Positions 23,901-35,405 of a stretch of DNA of 64,000 nucleotides are shown here, one piece after another. The notes below the pieces were generated by a model. The model ran no database searches, was not told where the DNA came from, and worked only from the letters and a program-made list of their open reading frames with translations. The position numbers and the translations under genes are program-made. This DNA is from Puccinia triticina (taxonomy: Eukaryota > Basidiomycota > Pucciniomycetes > Pucciniales > Pucciniaceae), in assembly GCF_026914185.1 (NCBI RefSeq), contig NC_070574.1, positions 1,364,501 through 1,428,500 of the forward strand, given 5' to 3'. How positions within the stretch are numbered: position 1 is the stretch's first letter; each line of letters starts with the position of its first letter.

Positions 23901-25204
23901 CTTCATCGTGGATGCCCAACCGGGTAACAGATGGCCAGCGGGCAGATAAAGGCATCTTGAAGAGTCTCCAGGTGGCTGGGAAAGCAGAAGTTAGTATTAT
24001 GAGTTACAAAATGATTAAAATTAGGGGGTTAATGAATGTACCCGGGTATTTCCGCATTTGTACCCGGTTTTTGCGTACCCCCTTTTCCGCGTACGTACCC
24101 GGTTTTTTTCTACTTATTTCTACGCAACACAAATAGGCTTAAAATTCATTCAAAATCCTGAAAAGAATCATGATGCATTCAAAATTCCAAAAAAGCAACT
24201 TTAAATGATTTAATTAATTTTTTGCATGCCCCCTCTTCCCAAGTGTGTACTAAGAGAATATCTTGTTTGTTACAGGTACCAGGGTTTCAAAAAATTGAGG
24301 GAACATTTAAACATTAATTTGAAGCTTTTTTTGAAATTTTTGAGAGAAAAAAAAAGGTACGTGGCCGGTACGTGGTGTGCTTAGTAGAAAAATGACTGCT
24401 ACCTGTATAACTTTTTTGTTACACATTTAAAAAATCTGAAAATTTCAGAAATGTTTCTATGATGAATATTCTGTGCGCCATTAAATTCATAGAAATGGGG
24501 TAAACACCAAACATGAGATATAGGGGGGTCGGGCAGCCTTAATAGGAACAATCTGGCTAATTGAATATTTTTTTTGATAAATTTCCCAGAAGTCTAAAGA
24601 CTTAAGGGTTTATATAATGATGCATATTCTCTGCGCTCTGAAACTTTTGGCAATATTGCTACCTCAGAACATGAAATATAAGGGGTGTGTGGTAGTCATA
24701 TTGCCTTACTGTACACCCCTTATATCTGATGTTCTGAGGTAACAATATTGCCAAAGGTTTCAGAGCGCGGAGAATATGCATCATTATATAGCCCTTGCAG
24801 TCCTTAGACTTCTGGAAAATTTATCAAAAAATATATTCAATTAGCCAGATTGTTCCTATTAAGGCTGCCTGTCCCTCCTACATCTCATGTTTGGTGTTTA
24901 CCCCATTGCTATAAATTTAATGGAGCACAGAATATACACCATAGAAACATTTCTGAAATTTTTAGAGTCTTTAAATGTGTTACAAAAATTTTATACAGGT
25001 AGCAGTCATTTTTCTACTAAGCACAACACGTACCCACCACGTACCTATTTTTTGTCAGGTTGTGGTTCTGCTACTCTTAGCTTTATTGTACCTACTGGTG
25101 TCACTCATTCATGACCTGTCATTTACAGGTCTTACCCTCAATTAGGGATCTTCATGTGACACCAGTGGATGTTCATTCACCCACCTGCAGTCATTCATAT
25201 CCAA

Positions 25205-25390
25205 GCGTCCTTAGTACAGTGGTTACACAGCAGGCAATTGGGTGTTGCACGCAGCCCTCAGCAACACCTGCGTAAAGGGGGTCCCCTTGGCTGGGTTGTT
25301 GCTGCGGGCTGTGTGCAACATCCGATTGCCTGCTGTGTTAGTACACTTGACATGGATATAAGAGACATGGGTTCAACTCCCATAGGACAC
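25205..25390 (+). other. tRNA-like cloverleaf interrupted by a MITE
   Basis: With 25226-25340 left out, 71 nt remain that fit canonical tRNA arm lengths. The acceptor stem pairs 6 of 7. The D-stem is GTAC/GTAC with loop AGTGGTTA. The T-arm is ATGGG-TTCAACT-CCCAT, which also matches the pol III B box. The anticodon arm is weak (CTTGA/ATAAG), and its loop CATGGAT has A instead of U at position 33, with TGG at 34-36. This is therefore a tRNA pseudogene or a SINE head rather than a working tRNA. No other tRNA was found. Confidence 0.55.
25226..25337. mobile_element. 112-bp MITE in the D-loop of the tRNA-like sequence
   Basis: Almost wholly palindromic. TIRs start CACAGCAGGCAAT and the matching end is GCCTGCTGTG. 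It is flanked by TTA (25223-25225 and 25338-25340). TTA duplications are typical of PIF/Harbinger (Tourist-like) MITEs. Confidence 0.8.
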
Positions 25391-25849
25391 ATAACATTTT
25401 ATGGAGTTTCACATTTTTTTCTCTCAAAAATTTCAAAAGAAGCTTCAAATGCATGTTTAAATGTTCCCTCAATTTTTTGGAACCCTGGTACCTGTAACAA
25501 ACAAGATATTCTCTTAGTACACACTTGGGAAAAGGGGGTATGCAAAAAATTAATTGAAAGTTCCTTTTTTGGAATTTTGAATGCATCATAATTCTTTTCA
25601 GGATTTTCGATGAATTTTAAGCCTATTTGTGTTGCGTAGAAATGAGTAGAAAAAAACCGGGTACGTACGCGGAAAAGGGGGTACACAAAAACCGGGTACA
25701 GACATGGAAAAACCAGGTACCTTTATTAACCCTCCAAAATTACCAGACCTTCACATGGTCCAATATATCTGCCTTCCATGAAGGATTTTAACTTGTCATT
25801 GGATTCAATTGCAAGGGACAATCTATCATTTCCTTCAGTTGTATATTTA

Positions 25850-26065
25850 CACTGCCAGCATATTTGGCTGGGTTGAAGTCATCCCATTTTAACTGGGATG
25901 CACTCAACCAATTTAAACTTGGTTGATCTCAACCAATTTAACATAAACCCAAGGGGGGTACCTGGGATTTATATTCCATCAGTTGAGAACACCCAAGTTT
26001 AAATTGGTTGAGTACATCCCAGTTTAACTGGGATAACCTCAACCCAGCCAATTATTCTGGCAGTG
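25850..26065. mobile_element. 216-bp Tourist-like MITE in the Helitron coding region
   Basis: TIRs begin CACTGCCAGCATATTTGGCT and inverted CACTGCCAGAATAATTGGCT. Inner arms (CATCCCA...CTCAACCAATTTAAAC) also pair. Flanked by TTA at 25847-25849 and 26066-26068. It separates Helitron blocks MGIKYLY and GNDRLSLAIE. Confidence 0.85.
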
Positions 26066-27884
26066 TTATAAAGATATTTTATCCCCATTGTGTTGACTGG
26101 AACCTCTACATTGATATGACATTTGAACATTCCGGTCAAGTAAGGTCAGTACAGAACAACTGAACCATTATCAAAATTAGATCTGTGCTTTTTTACAATA
26201 CAGCCGTTGTTCCTACGGAGATATACTGGATAGCCGCCATCAATGTTGATTGTCCTATATTGCAAAAAGGTTTGGGGAAACCAGATCTGCAGACATTTCT
26301 GTTCCAACACAGCCAAGTTTTGCACAGCCCGTGCAGCATGAACTTGCAGACCAATCAGTGTAAAACAGGTGATGTTACGGGATCAGGAAGTTCAGCCAAG
26401 ATCATTTTATCAATTTCTTCTGGGCTAGTTGGTTGATCTTTCTTGTTGACTGTTATCATTAAGTGTAAGTCTGGCAGGCCACGCTTCTGAAATTCCACCG
26501 TTCACACATATGCTACGACTCAACAAAATTGTTCAAGCTTCACGAGTTGGACGATAAATTCCTTCATCTTGAGGTAGAAAACACAAGCAAGGATGTTTGG
26601 GTGGTTGAATGATTTTGCGTCAATGGGGGTCTTGTCAAGAATATCTTGCCAATTTGGATTAGCTGTCATGGTTATGAAAGAAGAGGGTGGACCAAACTTG
26701 AAGCAGAGAGCCATTGCATTGTGGTATAGTTGTTGCATACAACACGGGCTCCTGATGAACAATGATGGCAATATGACAGTCCGTCCAGACGGAGTTCTTT
26801 CATTTTCAAGGGAAGTTATCAACTTATAGGCTTCAGCTTTACTTGATTGTTTGTGATGAATGAGGTCTGTTGATTTTCAACACAAGCATACATTTTGACT
26901 AAGATTTCTTGTAAGAGCAACCTCCCCGCAAGAATTTTCAAAAAAAAATTGCAACAATGGAAGAGCATAAAAGAAAACTACTCTAGTGATCCAACTTTCC
27001 GATTGACAACTGTGGAGCAATTGTAGTAGTCCCAAAACCTGCAACAATTGAATTATTTATGTGGATGCGGGACGTACCTTAAGATGTGTTAGCTCAATAT
27101 AAATTGTCCCACTGTTATTCCCCTCATGGGAAAAATATTGGATACCGTAGCGGTAAGTATGATGAATGTAAATTTGAGATAAATTGAAATCCGTTTTTGT
27201 GCCAGTGTAGGAGCATTTGTTGTTTGCTTATAATATCCCCGTTACCTTGGACAAAAATGGCAACCTTGTCTATTGTTGGACAATTATACTGTTTCAGATT
27301 GGCTCCAGGGGTTGAAACGCCTTGAAGCTTGAAAGTTCTCACTCCCGTCCGTTCCAGAATATCAATTGCAGTTTGGAATTGTTGAGCATACAGGTTAATT
27401 TTTGTCAAGAGGTTCATGAGCTGAAGGACAAGATCTGGGTCCATCCTTGCTGCAGCTCCTATGTTTCCTCCTCTCCCTTGAGCTTGGGATATGCGGAATT
27501 GGGCTTCCTCAATCCCCCTATTGCCAACAACATAAATTTGACAGAAGCCTGGGTTGTCCAATGCGGGTTCCAAGCTTGAGATCCAGTGAGTTAAAGCACC
27601 AGATATTTTGAAGATATTTACCTCCATTGGGCCGGCTACTGAATGATTGATATTGGCTCCCAATGATGTGAAAGATTGTGCATTTTTATACATTCTTGTG
27701 AGCTGTTGGAAATCTGTAGAGCCTTTATTGGAAGATTCAATAAAAAGCTCAGATGTGTTTAAGCTTGCAAGTAAAAGAACGGCTTACATTTGTCTTTTTT
27801 GGTAATTAGCCTGCAAAGAATGCCTGGATATCTTTGAGCATTTCCGTCCATAGAGGGTATAGAAACCTTGTTCTTTTGACAGCG

Positions 27885-27995
27885 TGGAGACCAATGTCTT
27901 GTCCTGTCCGTTTGTGTGGACACCAATGTCTTGTCCTGTTTGTTTGCATGCAAACGGACAGGAAACAAATGTCTTTCCTGTACTTTTGCCTGCAA
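27885..27995. repeat. Small cluster of the GTTTGCATGCAAAC palindromic repeat
   Basis: Two to three degenerate units related to the 46-bp array at 29335-29725, including TTTGCATGCAAACGGACAGG. It lies just upstream (minus strand) of the Helitron N-terminus. Confidence 0.7.
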
Positions 27996-28034
27996 ACGCG
28001 GTGTGAGGACTCCTTTGGGACAGGTGGCAGTTCT

Positions 28035-28270
28035 GCGAGGGGGAAATTCTAGCTATAATATCTCAAAGATGTAAGAAGCTATTACAACTGTTACGGGTGG
28101 TTTGAAAGACCTGCCCCTCTATGATACTACACAAGAGCTATCACAACAAATTTATTTATTGTTATGGCAAACTAATGACAGAGAAAACTATGTGCAGCAG
28201 TCTCTTGTCAGACCTAGATCAAAACTTGAATTCAGTGGAAAGTGGATTTTGTATGGGAAATGAAGTTTGA
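28035..28270 (-). repeat. Dispersed repeat, likely LTR fragment (copy 2)
   Basis: Inverted relative of 18200-18435. On the minus strand it shows ATCTAGGTCTGA, GGGGCAGGTCTTTCAAACCA, TTGTAATAGC and TTTCCCCCTC in the same order. Confidence 0.45.
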
Positions 28271-28734
28271 GTGGTTTACAGCAGCCTTGAGTCAGATAAT
28301 GGAAATGAGTCTTAACGTCAGATATGTTTTATATGGTTTTATATGTTTGTGATATGAAAGTGGAGATAAACTGATACAAGACTTCTGAAAGAACTGATGT
28401 TATATGTGAACTATTCAAAGTGTCTTTGCCCTCTTCCTTAACCTTCAGTTAAGAGCAAAATTGGGTTAAGAGCACAAGTGGTGATACTAGCTACTTGACT
28501 ACTTAGAACTAATCTGAAGCATGAAAGATGTTGATGGGCAACTTGATTGAGATCACACTACTGGATTTTATGTGGATGTGACTTGTAACTCTGCGTGAGA
28601 TGTGTGTTCTGGTTAGGATTGCCTGAGTGGCATGCTAAAACTGAGGAAGGGAAACATCCTCCTTTTATAGTAAAATGTGAGGGATTTTTGCTGGTGGGCA
28701 TCCTTGTGAGGGATTTTTGCTGGTGTGACCACCA

Positions 28735-29000
28735 TACAGGTGTCCATGTGGTGATGGTATCCACGTGGTTGTGGTGGTGGTGCCCATATGGTGTCCACGT
28801 GGTTGTGGTGGTGGTGTCTATGTGGTGTCCACGTGGTGGTGTCCATGGAGCCTACACAATTATGGAAGTGTCCACAGATGGAACCATGCCGTGGTGCATG
28901 GGTGAAGCCAAACAACAATCATAGATTTTTCCACAGGTGGAACCATGCCATGGTGTGTGGGTGGAGCCAAACAACAACCATGGAGTTGTCCACAGGGGGA
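28735..29000 (+). repeat. GTGGT-rich minisatellite and ACCATGCC repeats
   Basis: 28740-28850 has imperfect repeats of GGTGTCCACGTGGTTGTGGT. 28870-29020 has three copies of a ~55-bp unit with CCACAG, GGAACCATGCC and GAGCCAAAC. Both strands are open over long runs because of composition, not coding. Confidence 0.7.
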
Positions 29001-29334
29001 ACCATGCTATGGGCAGAGCCAAACCATGCCACTACATACACCATAAATATGTCCTTGAGTCTAATTCCATACTATGTACTATCAAAATATCTCTACAGTA
29101 TGTAATTATGCTTATGAACACAGTATAATACTAGTAAATTTGGACTGAGTGCAGCTAGCCTAGTGGTTCCAGTGAGTTACTAGGGGTTAAATGACCTGTA
29201 GAATTCAATTATGCAATAATACATCTAGAAATATGTCTCCTTCCCAATAATAAACTGGGACTTTATGTGATTTGATACTTGAAACACATTTGGCACACCA
29301 CAGTGGACACAACAGCCCAAACAACTACTCCATC

Positions 29335-29725
29335 CTGTTTGTTTGGACGCAAACGGACAAGAAAAAACATTGGCTCTGTCCTGTCTGTTTGCATGCAAAC
29401 AGACAGGACAAAACATCTGCTCTTTCCTGTCCGTTTGCACGCAAACAGACAGGACAAAACATCCGCTCTGTCCTGTCCGTTTGCACGCAAACAGACAGGA
29501 CAACTTACTGGCTCTGTCCTGTCCGCTTGCACGCAAACAGACAGGACAGAACATTGGGTCTGTCCTGTCCGTTTGCACGCAAAATGACAGGAGAAAACGT
29601 CAATGCCCTGTCTGTTTGCGTGCAAACGGACAGGACTGACCCAACACCTCTGTCCTGTCCGTTTGCACGCAAACCAACAGGACAAACATTGGCACCCTGT
29701 CCGTTTGCACACAAATGGACAGAAC
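29335..29725. repeat. 46-bp satellite with a 28-bp palindromic core, nine units
   Basis: Palindrome cores (GTTTGCAYGCAAAC within CCTGTCC...GGACAGG) start at 29341, 29387, 29433, 29479, 29525, 29571, 29614, 29661 and 29703, so the period is 46 bp with three exceptions of 42-47. Each unit can form a hairpin or cruciform. Because 46 is not a multiple of 3 and the unit has few stops, several frames on both strands stay open; these are not genes. Confidence 0.9.
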
Positions 29726-29730
29726 AGAGA

Positions 29731-29763
29731 CTTGCTAGGATCACAGGCTGTGATCCTAGCAAG
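29731..29763. repeat. 33-bp perfect palindrome
   Basis: Arms CTTGCTAGGATCACAG / CTGTGATCCTAGCAAG (16 bp each) around a single G, directly after the 46-bp array. Confidence 0.9.
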
Positions 29764-30073
29764 AATGGAAGCTGTTGTCTGGTTGCCAACAATCCAATCT
29801 GCAAGGGATCTGTCATTTTAAGATTGGTCAGGTTGGCAGTCTAACCGTGCAATTAGCTCAACTATGTTTTAAGTGATTGATAGTCCTGTAAAACCGTTCT
29901 CCTATGCGGAAATAACAAATGCTTGTAGTTCTCTGAAGATCATTAAAGTGCCTTGCCAATACTTTATCATCAGTGCCAGTGGGAATCATAAAACCTTTAT
30001 TGTTTATTTATATCTAAATACAAGTTTAAGAATAATGGCAATATGTTACAATGTGAAGTTTATGGTTGAAGAT

Positions 30074-30785
30074 TAGAGATGGCCCCGACAAATCCGTCGC
30101 GGGTACCTGCTATCTGCTGGCGGGTACCCGCTAGCGTGTGCATGTTTGGGTGTGGATGCTGGATTTCTGGGAGAAATCAAGCTGGTACCCGGGAATTCTA
30201 GTGGGTACCTGCTCTTGTTTGGGCAGGTGGCGGCTGCCACAAAGACCGGAAGGACTGGGAAGGCCTTCCTTCCGGTCAAAGAGGTTTTGTAACCTCTTTG
30301 ACTGGAAGGAATCTTTCTGGTCAAAGGGGTTACAGAACCTCTTTGACTCAATTGGAAGGAAAGCCGTCCAGTTGAAAAGGTTACAAAACCTCTTCAACCA
30401 GAAGGATTCCTTCCAGTCAAAGAGGTTACAAAACCTCTATGAGCAGAAGGATTCCTTCTGGTTGAAGAGGTTTTGTAACCTCTTCAACAGGTTCTGTAAT
30501 CCCTTTGACTGGAAAGATTCCTTCAAGTTGAAGAGGTTACAAAACCTCTTTGACCGGAAGGATTCCTTCCAGTTGAAGAGACTACAGAACCCCTTTGACC
30601 AGGAGAAATCCCTCCAGTCAAAGAGGTTTTGTAACCTCTTTGACTAGAAGGAATCCTCCAATTGATTTTGAGGGGCAGGTACCTGCTCTGACTGCCCCAG
30701 GCGGTGCGGGTGTTAAACTTTTGGCAAAAAAGCTGGCGGGTACCCACATCTGAACAGGTACCCGGGTTCACAGGGGCCATCTCTG
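30074..30785. mobile_element. hAT-type MITE, 712 bp, with internal minisatellite
   Basis: Termini TAGAGATGGCCCC and (inverted) CAGAGATGGCCCC, flanked by the exact 8-bp duplication TTGAAGAT (30066-30073 and 30786-30793). GGTACCCG motifs lie inside both ends, as in the other family members. The centre (about 30255-30660) is an array of imperfect units of CAAAGAGGTT / AACCTCTTTG palindromes with GGAAGGAATCC-like spacers. This explains its greater length than the 141-307 bp relatives. Confidence 0.88.
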
Positions 30786-30978
30786 TTGAAGATTGAACAA
30801 GAAATTAACTCAATGACCTGCAGTGGGAATTATACAATAAAATTGAAGTACTGGTGGCTTGGGTGCAAACATAAGATGAAGTAAAATTTTGGCAATTGTT
30901 ACCAATGAAAATAAAGACTGAAGATTGTTGTGAGGATTCCAAAAATTCACCCATTGTCCAAGTTGAGCTCTAGTATAA

Positions 30979-31240
30979 ATTTGGTTGGTTGAACTTCCCG
31001 AAGATATTGCACATCACACTTGAAGTGCTACATGCATAGAAGGCCTTTTTGAGATTAGTTTACCATGGTTTAGTTTATTTTTGTCAGGTTCTTTTTTTTA
31101 TCTACTTTTGTTATCAACCACAGATGAATGAGGAATAGTTCAACATAAAATTTCATTGGACAAATGTTCTGCATATAAAACCCAGAAATATTGTGTTTGG
31201 GGTCACATCCATCATGCAACAGCTGAAAACTGATCAGTTG
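30979..31240 (+). repeat. Left terminal inverted repeat of the foldback-like element
   Basis: About 260 bp; pairs with 41905-42161 with scattered mismatches. Homology stops abruptly outward at 30979 (left) and 42161 (right). Confidence 0.8.
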
Positions 31241-31905
31241 CCAAATATCACTACTTTGGGAGTTTCTTGGTGTATCTGCCACTATATCTCATCCCAGCGT
31301 GTGAATTCTTCCAAGATATTGTTACCCAAACTTTGAAAAGCCACCAAAGTTTTATTATGTACCTTTACCAACCACAAAACCCCCAAATGTAGCAGCTACA
31401 GTCTGATCAGTTTCCAAATATCACTACTTTGGTAGCTTCTTGGCATTTCTGCCACTGTATCTCATCCCAGCGTGGGAATTCTTCTGCAATATTATTATCA
31501 AATGTTTTTCAAGCCCCCAAAGTAATATTATGTACCTTTACTGACCACAAAACCCCAAAATGTGGAAGCTACAGTCTGATCAGTTCCCAAATATCACTAA
31601 TTTGGTAGTTTCTTGGTGTTTCTGCCACTATATCTCAACCCGGTGTGAAAATTCTTCTGCAATATGGTTACCAAAATTTTGAAAAGCCCTGGAAGTTGCA
31701 TTGTGTACCTTTATTGACCACAAAACCCCCAAATGTAGCAGCTACAGTCTGATCAGTTCCCAAATATCACTACTTTGGTAGTTTCTTGGTTTTTCTGCCA
31801 TTATATCTCATCCCAAAGTGGGAATCCTTGTGCCATATGGTTACCAAATTGTTGAAAAGCCCCCAAAGTTTCATCACGTACCTTTACAGACCGCAAACCC
31901 TCCAA
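31241..31905 (-). repeat. 173-bp satellite, left arm (about 3.7 monomers)
   Basis: Monomers read CAGCTACAGTCTGATCAG on the plus strand, that is, opposite to the main array. Orientation flips near 31900-31910. Confidence 0.9.
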
Positions 31906-34204
31906 TATTTGGGAACTGATCAGACTGTAGCTCCTACATTTGGAGGTTTTGTGGTCAGTAAAGGTACTCAATGAAACTTTGGGGGCTTGTAAGCATTTTG
32001 GCCACCTTCTGGCAGAAGGATTCCCACGCTGGGATAAGATATAGGGGTAGAAATACCAAGAAACTACCATAGTAGTGATATTTGGAAACTGACAGACTGT
32101 AGCTGCTATATTAGGGGATTTGTGGTTAATCAAGGTACACAATGCAACTTCAAGGGCTTTTGAACATTTTGGTAACCATGTGGCAGAAGGATTTTCAAAC
32201 CAGTTTGAGAACCTTTGGGGGCTCCACAAAATTTTGGTAACCATATGGCAGAAGGATTCCCACGCTGGGATGAGATATAATTGCAGAAAAACCAAGCAAC
32301 TACCAAAGTAGTGATATTTGGGCTCTGATCGGACTGTAGCTGCTACATTTGGGGGCTTTGTGGTCAGGAAAGATACATTATGAACCTTTGGGTGCTTCTT
32401 AACATTTTGGTATCTATATGGCAGAAGGATTCCCAGGCTGGGATGAGATATAGTGGCAGAAACACCAAGAAACTACCAAATTGATGATATTTGGGAACTG
32501 ATCAGACTGTAGCTGCTACATTTGGAGTTTTTGTGGTCAGGAAAGGTAGATAATAAAACTTAGGGGGCCTCTCAACATTTTGGTAACCATATGGCAAAAG
32601 AATTCTCCCACCGGGTTGAGATATACGGGCAGAAACACCCAGAAACTACCAAAGTAGTGATATTTGGGAACTGATCAGACTGTAGCTCCTACATACGGAG
32701 GCTGTGTGATCAGTAAAGGTTCCTAATGAATCTTTGGGGGATTTTAAACATTTTGGTCACCATCTGGCAGAAAGATTCCCACGCTGGGATGAGATATAGT
32801 GGCAGAACCACCAAGAAACTGCCAAAGCATTGATATTTTGGAACTGATCAGACTGTAGCTGCTAAATCAGGGGTTTTGTGGTCAGTAAAGGTACATAATG
32901 AAACTTTGGGGGCTTCGTAACATTTTGGTAACCATATGGCAGCAGGATTCCCAGGCTGGGATGAGATATAGTGGCAGAAACACCAAGAAACTACCAAAGT
33001 AGTGATATTTGGGAACTGATCAGACTGCAGCTGCTACATTTGGAGGTTTTGTGGTCAGTAAAGGTGCATAATGAAACTTTGGGGGCTTTTCAATATTTTG
33101 GTGACCATATGGCAGAATGATACCCACGCTGGGATGAGATATAGTGGCAGAAACACCAAGAAACTTCCAAAGTATTGATATTTGGGAACTGATCAGACTG
33201 TAGCTGCTACATTGGGGGCTTCATGGTCAGTAAAGGTACATAATGAAACTTTGGGGGCTCGTAAACATTTTGGTCACCATCTGGCAGAAGTGTTCCCACG
33301 CTGGGATGAGATATATTGGCAGAAACACCAAGAAACTACCAAAGTAATGATATTTGGGAACTGATCAGACTGTACTGCCTACATTTGAAGGTGTTGTGGT
33401 CAGTAAAAGTACCCAATGAAACTTTGAGGGTTTCTCAACATTTTGGTGAGCATATGGCAGAAAAATTTCCACGCCGGGATGAGATATAGTCGCAAAAACA
33501 CCAAGAAACTACCAACTTAGTGATATTTGGGAACTGATCAGACTGTAGCTGCTACATTTAGGGCTTTTGTGGTCAGCAAGAGTACAAAATGAAACTTTGA
33601 GGGCTTTCAAGCATTTTTGTAACCATAAGGCAGAAGAATTACCACCCTGGGATCAGATATAGTGGCAGAAACACCCAGTCACTACCAAAGTAGTGATATT
33701 TGGGAACTGATCAGACTGTAGCTGCTACATTTGGAGGTTTTGTGGTCTGTAAAGGTGCATAATGAAACTTTGGGGGCTTTCCAACATTTTGGTGACCATA
33801 TGCCAGAATGATTCCCACGCTGGGATGAGATATAGTGGCAGAAACACCAAGAAACTACCAAAGTAGTGATATTTGGAAACTGACCAGACCGTAGCTGCTA
33901 CATTTGGAGGTTTTGTGGTCAGTAAAGGTAGCCAATGAATCTTTGGGGGCTTGTAAACATTTTGGTAACCATCTGGTGGAAGGATTCCCACACTGGGTTG
34001 AGATATAGTGGCAGAAACACCAAGAAACTACCAAAGTAGTGATGTTTGGGAACTGACCAGGCTGTAGCTGCTACATTTGGAGGTTTTGTGGTCAGTAAAG
34101 GTAACAAATGAAACTTTGGGGGCTTTTCAACACTTTGGTCACCATCTGGCAGAAGGATACCCACGCTGGGATGAGATATAGTGTCAGAAACACCAAAAAA
34201 CTAC
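31906..34204 (+). repeat. 173-bp satellite, right arm, first block (about 13 monomers)
   Basis: CTGATCAGACTGTAGCTGCT recurs at spacings of mostly 172-173 bp (one of about 237). The block ends at the hAT insertion. Confidence 0.92.
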
Positions 34205-35405
34205 CAACAATGGGCCTATATTACTATACTCTACAATAACAGGGCCTTTTGGTTATTGTACAGGGCTGGGTGTACCACCCTATACTAATATTGGTACTAG
34301 TATTGGCCCTTGCTGCAAGTTTTCGGTATAGTATTCTGTTTTTTTTTCCTGAAACCAAAAAAAGAGGTATAGTAACATGTATTTCCCCTGGTTAGCGCCA
34401 TAACGCACTTAAACAGGTGTAAACATAAGGCGACCTGTGGGTTCCTGTGGGTGCCAGCACCCACTCTCATCCTTGGACACGTTTTGGCACTGCCAAACAT
34501 TCATCACCAACCAAAATGGCTCTCCAGCCACCAAAAGAACCCTCCATCGCCGGGGACAAAGATCATTGCGGCTATGCTACTGATCAGTCTCAGCCTTGCC
34601 GCCGTTCCTCAAGAGCCTCCTCACTTGTTGTTGCACCAAATATGGTGCCCCTATCATCAGACTCCCGAGTTAGAATAGAAAGGCCAGTGACTCAGAAACG
34701 ACCAGCAGTGTCAGAACCTTCATTAGGTCAAGAGTCAATTGACAAGATCAATCCCAATTCAGCAAACCAATCTGCTTATACTGATACAGCGGCAACGCAA
34801 CCAAAATCAAAGCCACAAAAAAAGAAACCCCGCCCAATAGAAACTCCTGCAAAGAAAAAGGCAGTAGCACCCACCAGTCGTTAAAAGAAAGAGAAGAACC
34901 CCGTCAGTAACATGACCTATGTAAAAGAGTTATGTTGATTTGATAATTTACAACATTGCTGTTCATTTTGTATTTTTTCCCTTCAAGGCAACTGAGAAAA
35001 AACCAGCTTATGATTACAACCAGGACAGCAACAAAGGATCCTGAGATGGTCTGCGCGCCAAAAAGGCAAAGAAAGACAAAGAGTTTGCAAAAGTTTAAGA
35101 TTTCTTCTATCCCCTGACGTGGAAAGAAAGGAGTAAATCTTAACTATAAATGCAGGTGGTGCAACTCCATTTATCACGGCAATCAGAACACCCTTGGAAA
35201 TGTTGTATTTCATTGTGATGGATACACACAGGCGGGTAAGAATGACTGTGGATGTGTGAACCGCGAAAAGGCTAAGCAGACAGGGGTTAAGCTCCCTCCT
35301 TCTGTTGCCAAACAAAGGAAGCTAGAAGGTCTTAGCGGCAATTCCAAGCAGAAGGCAATCTCTCAGTTCATGAAAATCCAGCCCCTCTTTGTCAACCGCG
35401 TGTTG

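Larger units (their letters stand above)
24024..25735. mobile_element. 1.7-kb palindromic (long-TIR) element in a Helitron intron
   Basis: Long inverted repeats: 24024-24360 pairs with 25400-25735, and 24360-24700 pairs with 24704-25050. Termini are GGGGGTTAATGAATGTACC and, inverted, GGAGGGTTAATAAAGGTACC. The flanks carry the 7-bp direct repeat AAAATTA (24017-24023 and 25736-25742). It encodes nothing recognisable. The right arm holds an extra ~350 bp (25050-25400) with a tRNA-like cloverleaf. It sits a few bases inside the GT end of a ~50-bp Helitron intron whose acceptor is TTTCCCAG on the minus strand. Long TIRs and a 7-8 bp duplication suggest a Mutator- or hAT-like non-autonomous element. 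Confidence 0.75.
21695..27693 (-). pseudogene. Helitron Rep/helicase polyprotein, decayed and interrupted
   Basis: Rolling-circle transposon protein read right to left. The N-terminal Helitron-like domain (27693-27124) ends in SSYLPLRYPIFFP. The Rep part (about 26870-26080) has GRTVILPSLFI, FGPPSSFITMTANPNWQDI and FQKRGLPDLHLMI, then HINVEVPVNTMGIKYLY. The HUH position reads D-L-H, with Asp codon 26469-26471 in place of His. Stops include 26502-26504. After two insertions come RWPSVTRLGIHDEGEQ (about 23900) and the Pif1-type helicase: Walker A GLGGTGKT near 23020-23045, a WDE Walker B near 22800, FLGDFQQILPV near 22690, and [13 protein letters not shown] with [10 protein letters not shown] at 21800-21915. 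Several frameshifts exist. It is non-autonomous now. The 5' TC and 3' hairpin-CTRR ends of the transposon were not located. Confidence 0.88.

Noticed and set aside
28735..28924. Trp/Val-rich and His/Thr-rich open frames
   Set aside because: They are translations of a GTGGT microsatellite-like repeat on either strand.
29335..29725. Regularly spaced palindromic repeats resembling a CRISPR array
   Set aside because: Spacers are not unique sequences but part of the 46-bp unit; the setting is eukaryotic and no cas gene exists.
29225..29844. Long open frames on both strands with CPVRLHANRQD-like repeats
   Set aside because: They arise because the 46-bp satellite has few stops in any frame; the same peptide style appears in several frames and both strands.
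31786..34164. Open frames inside the 173-bp satellite (for example 31801-32295 minus)
   Set aside because: Repeat-derived; the peptide restarts every monomer with different frames and no conserved start.
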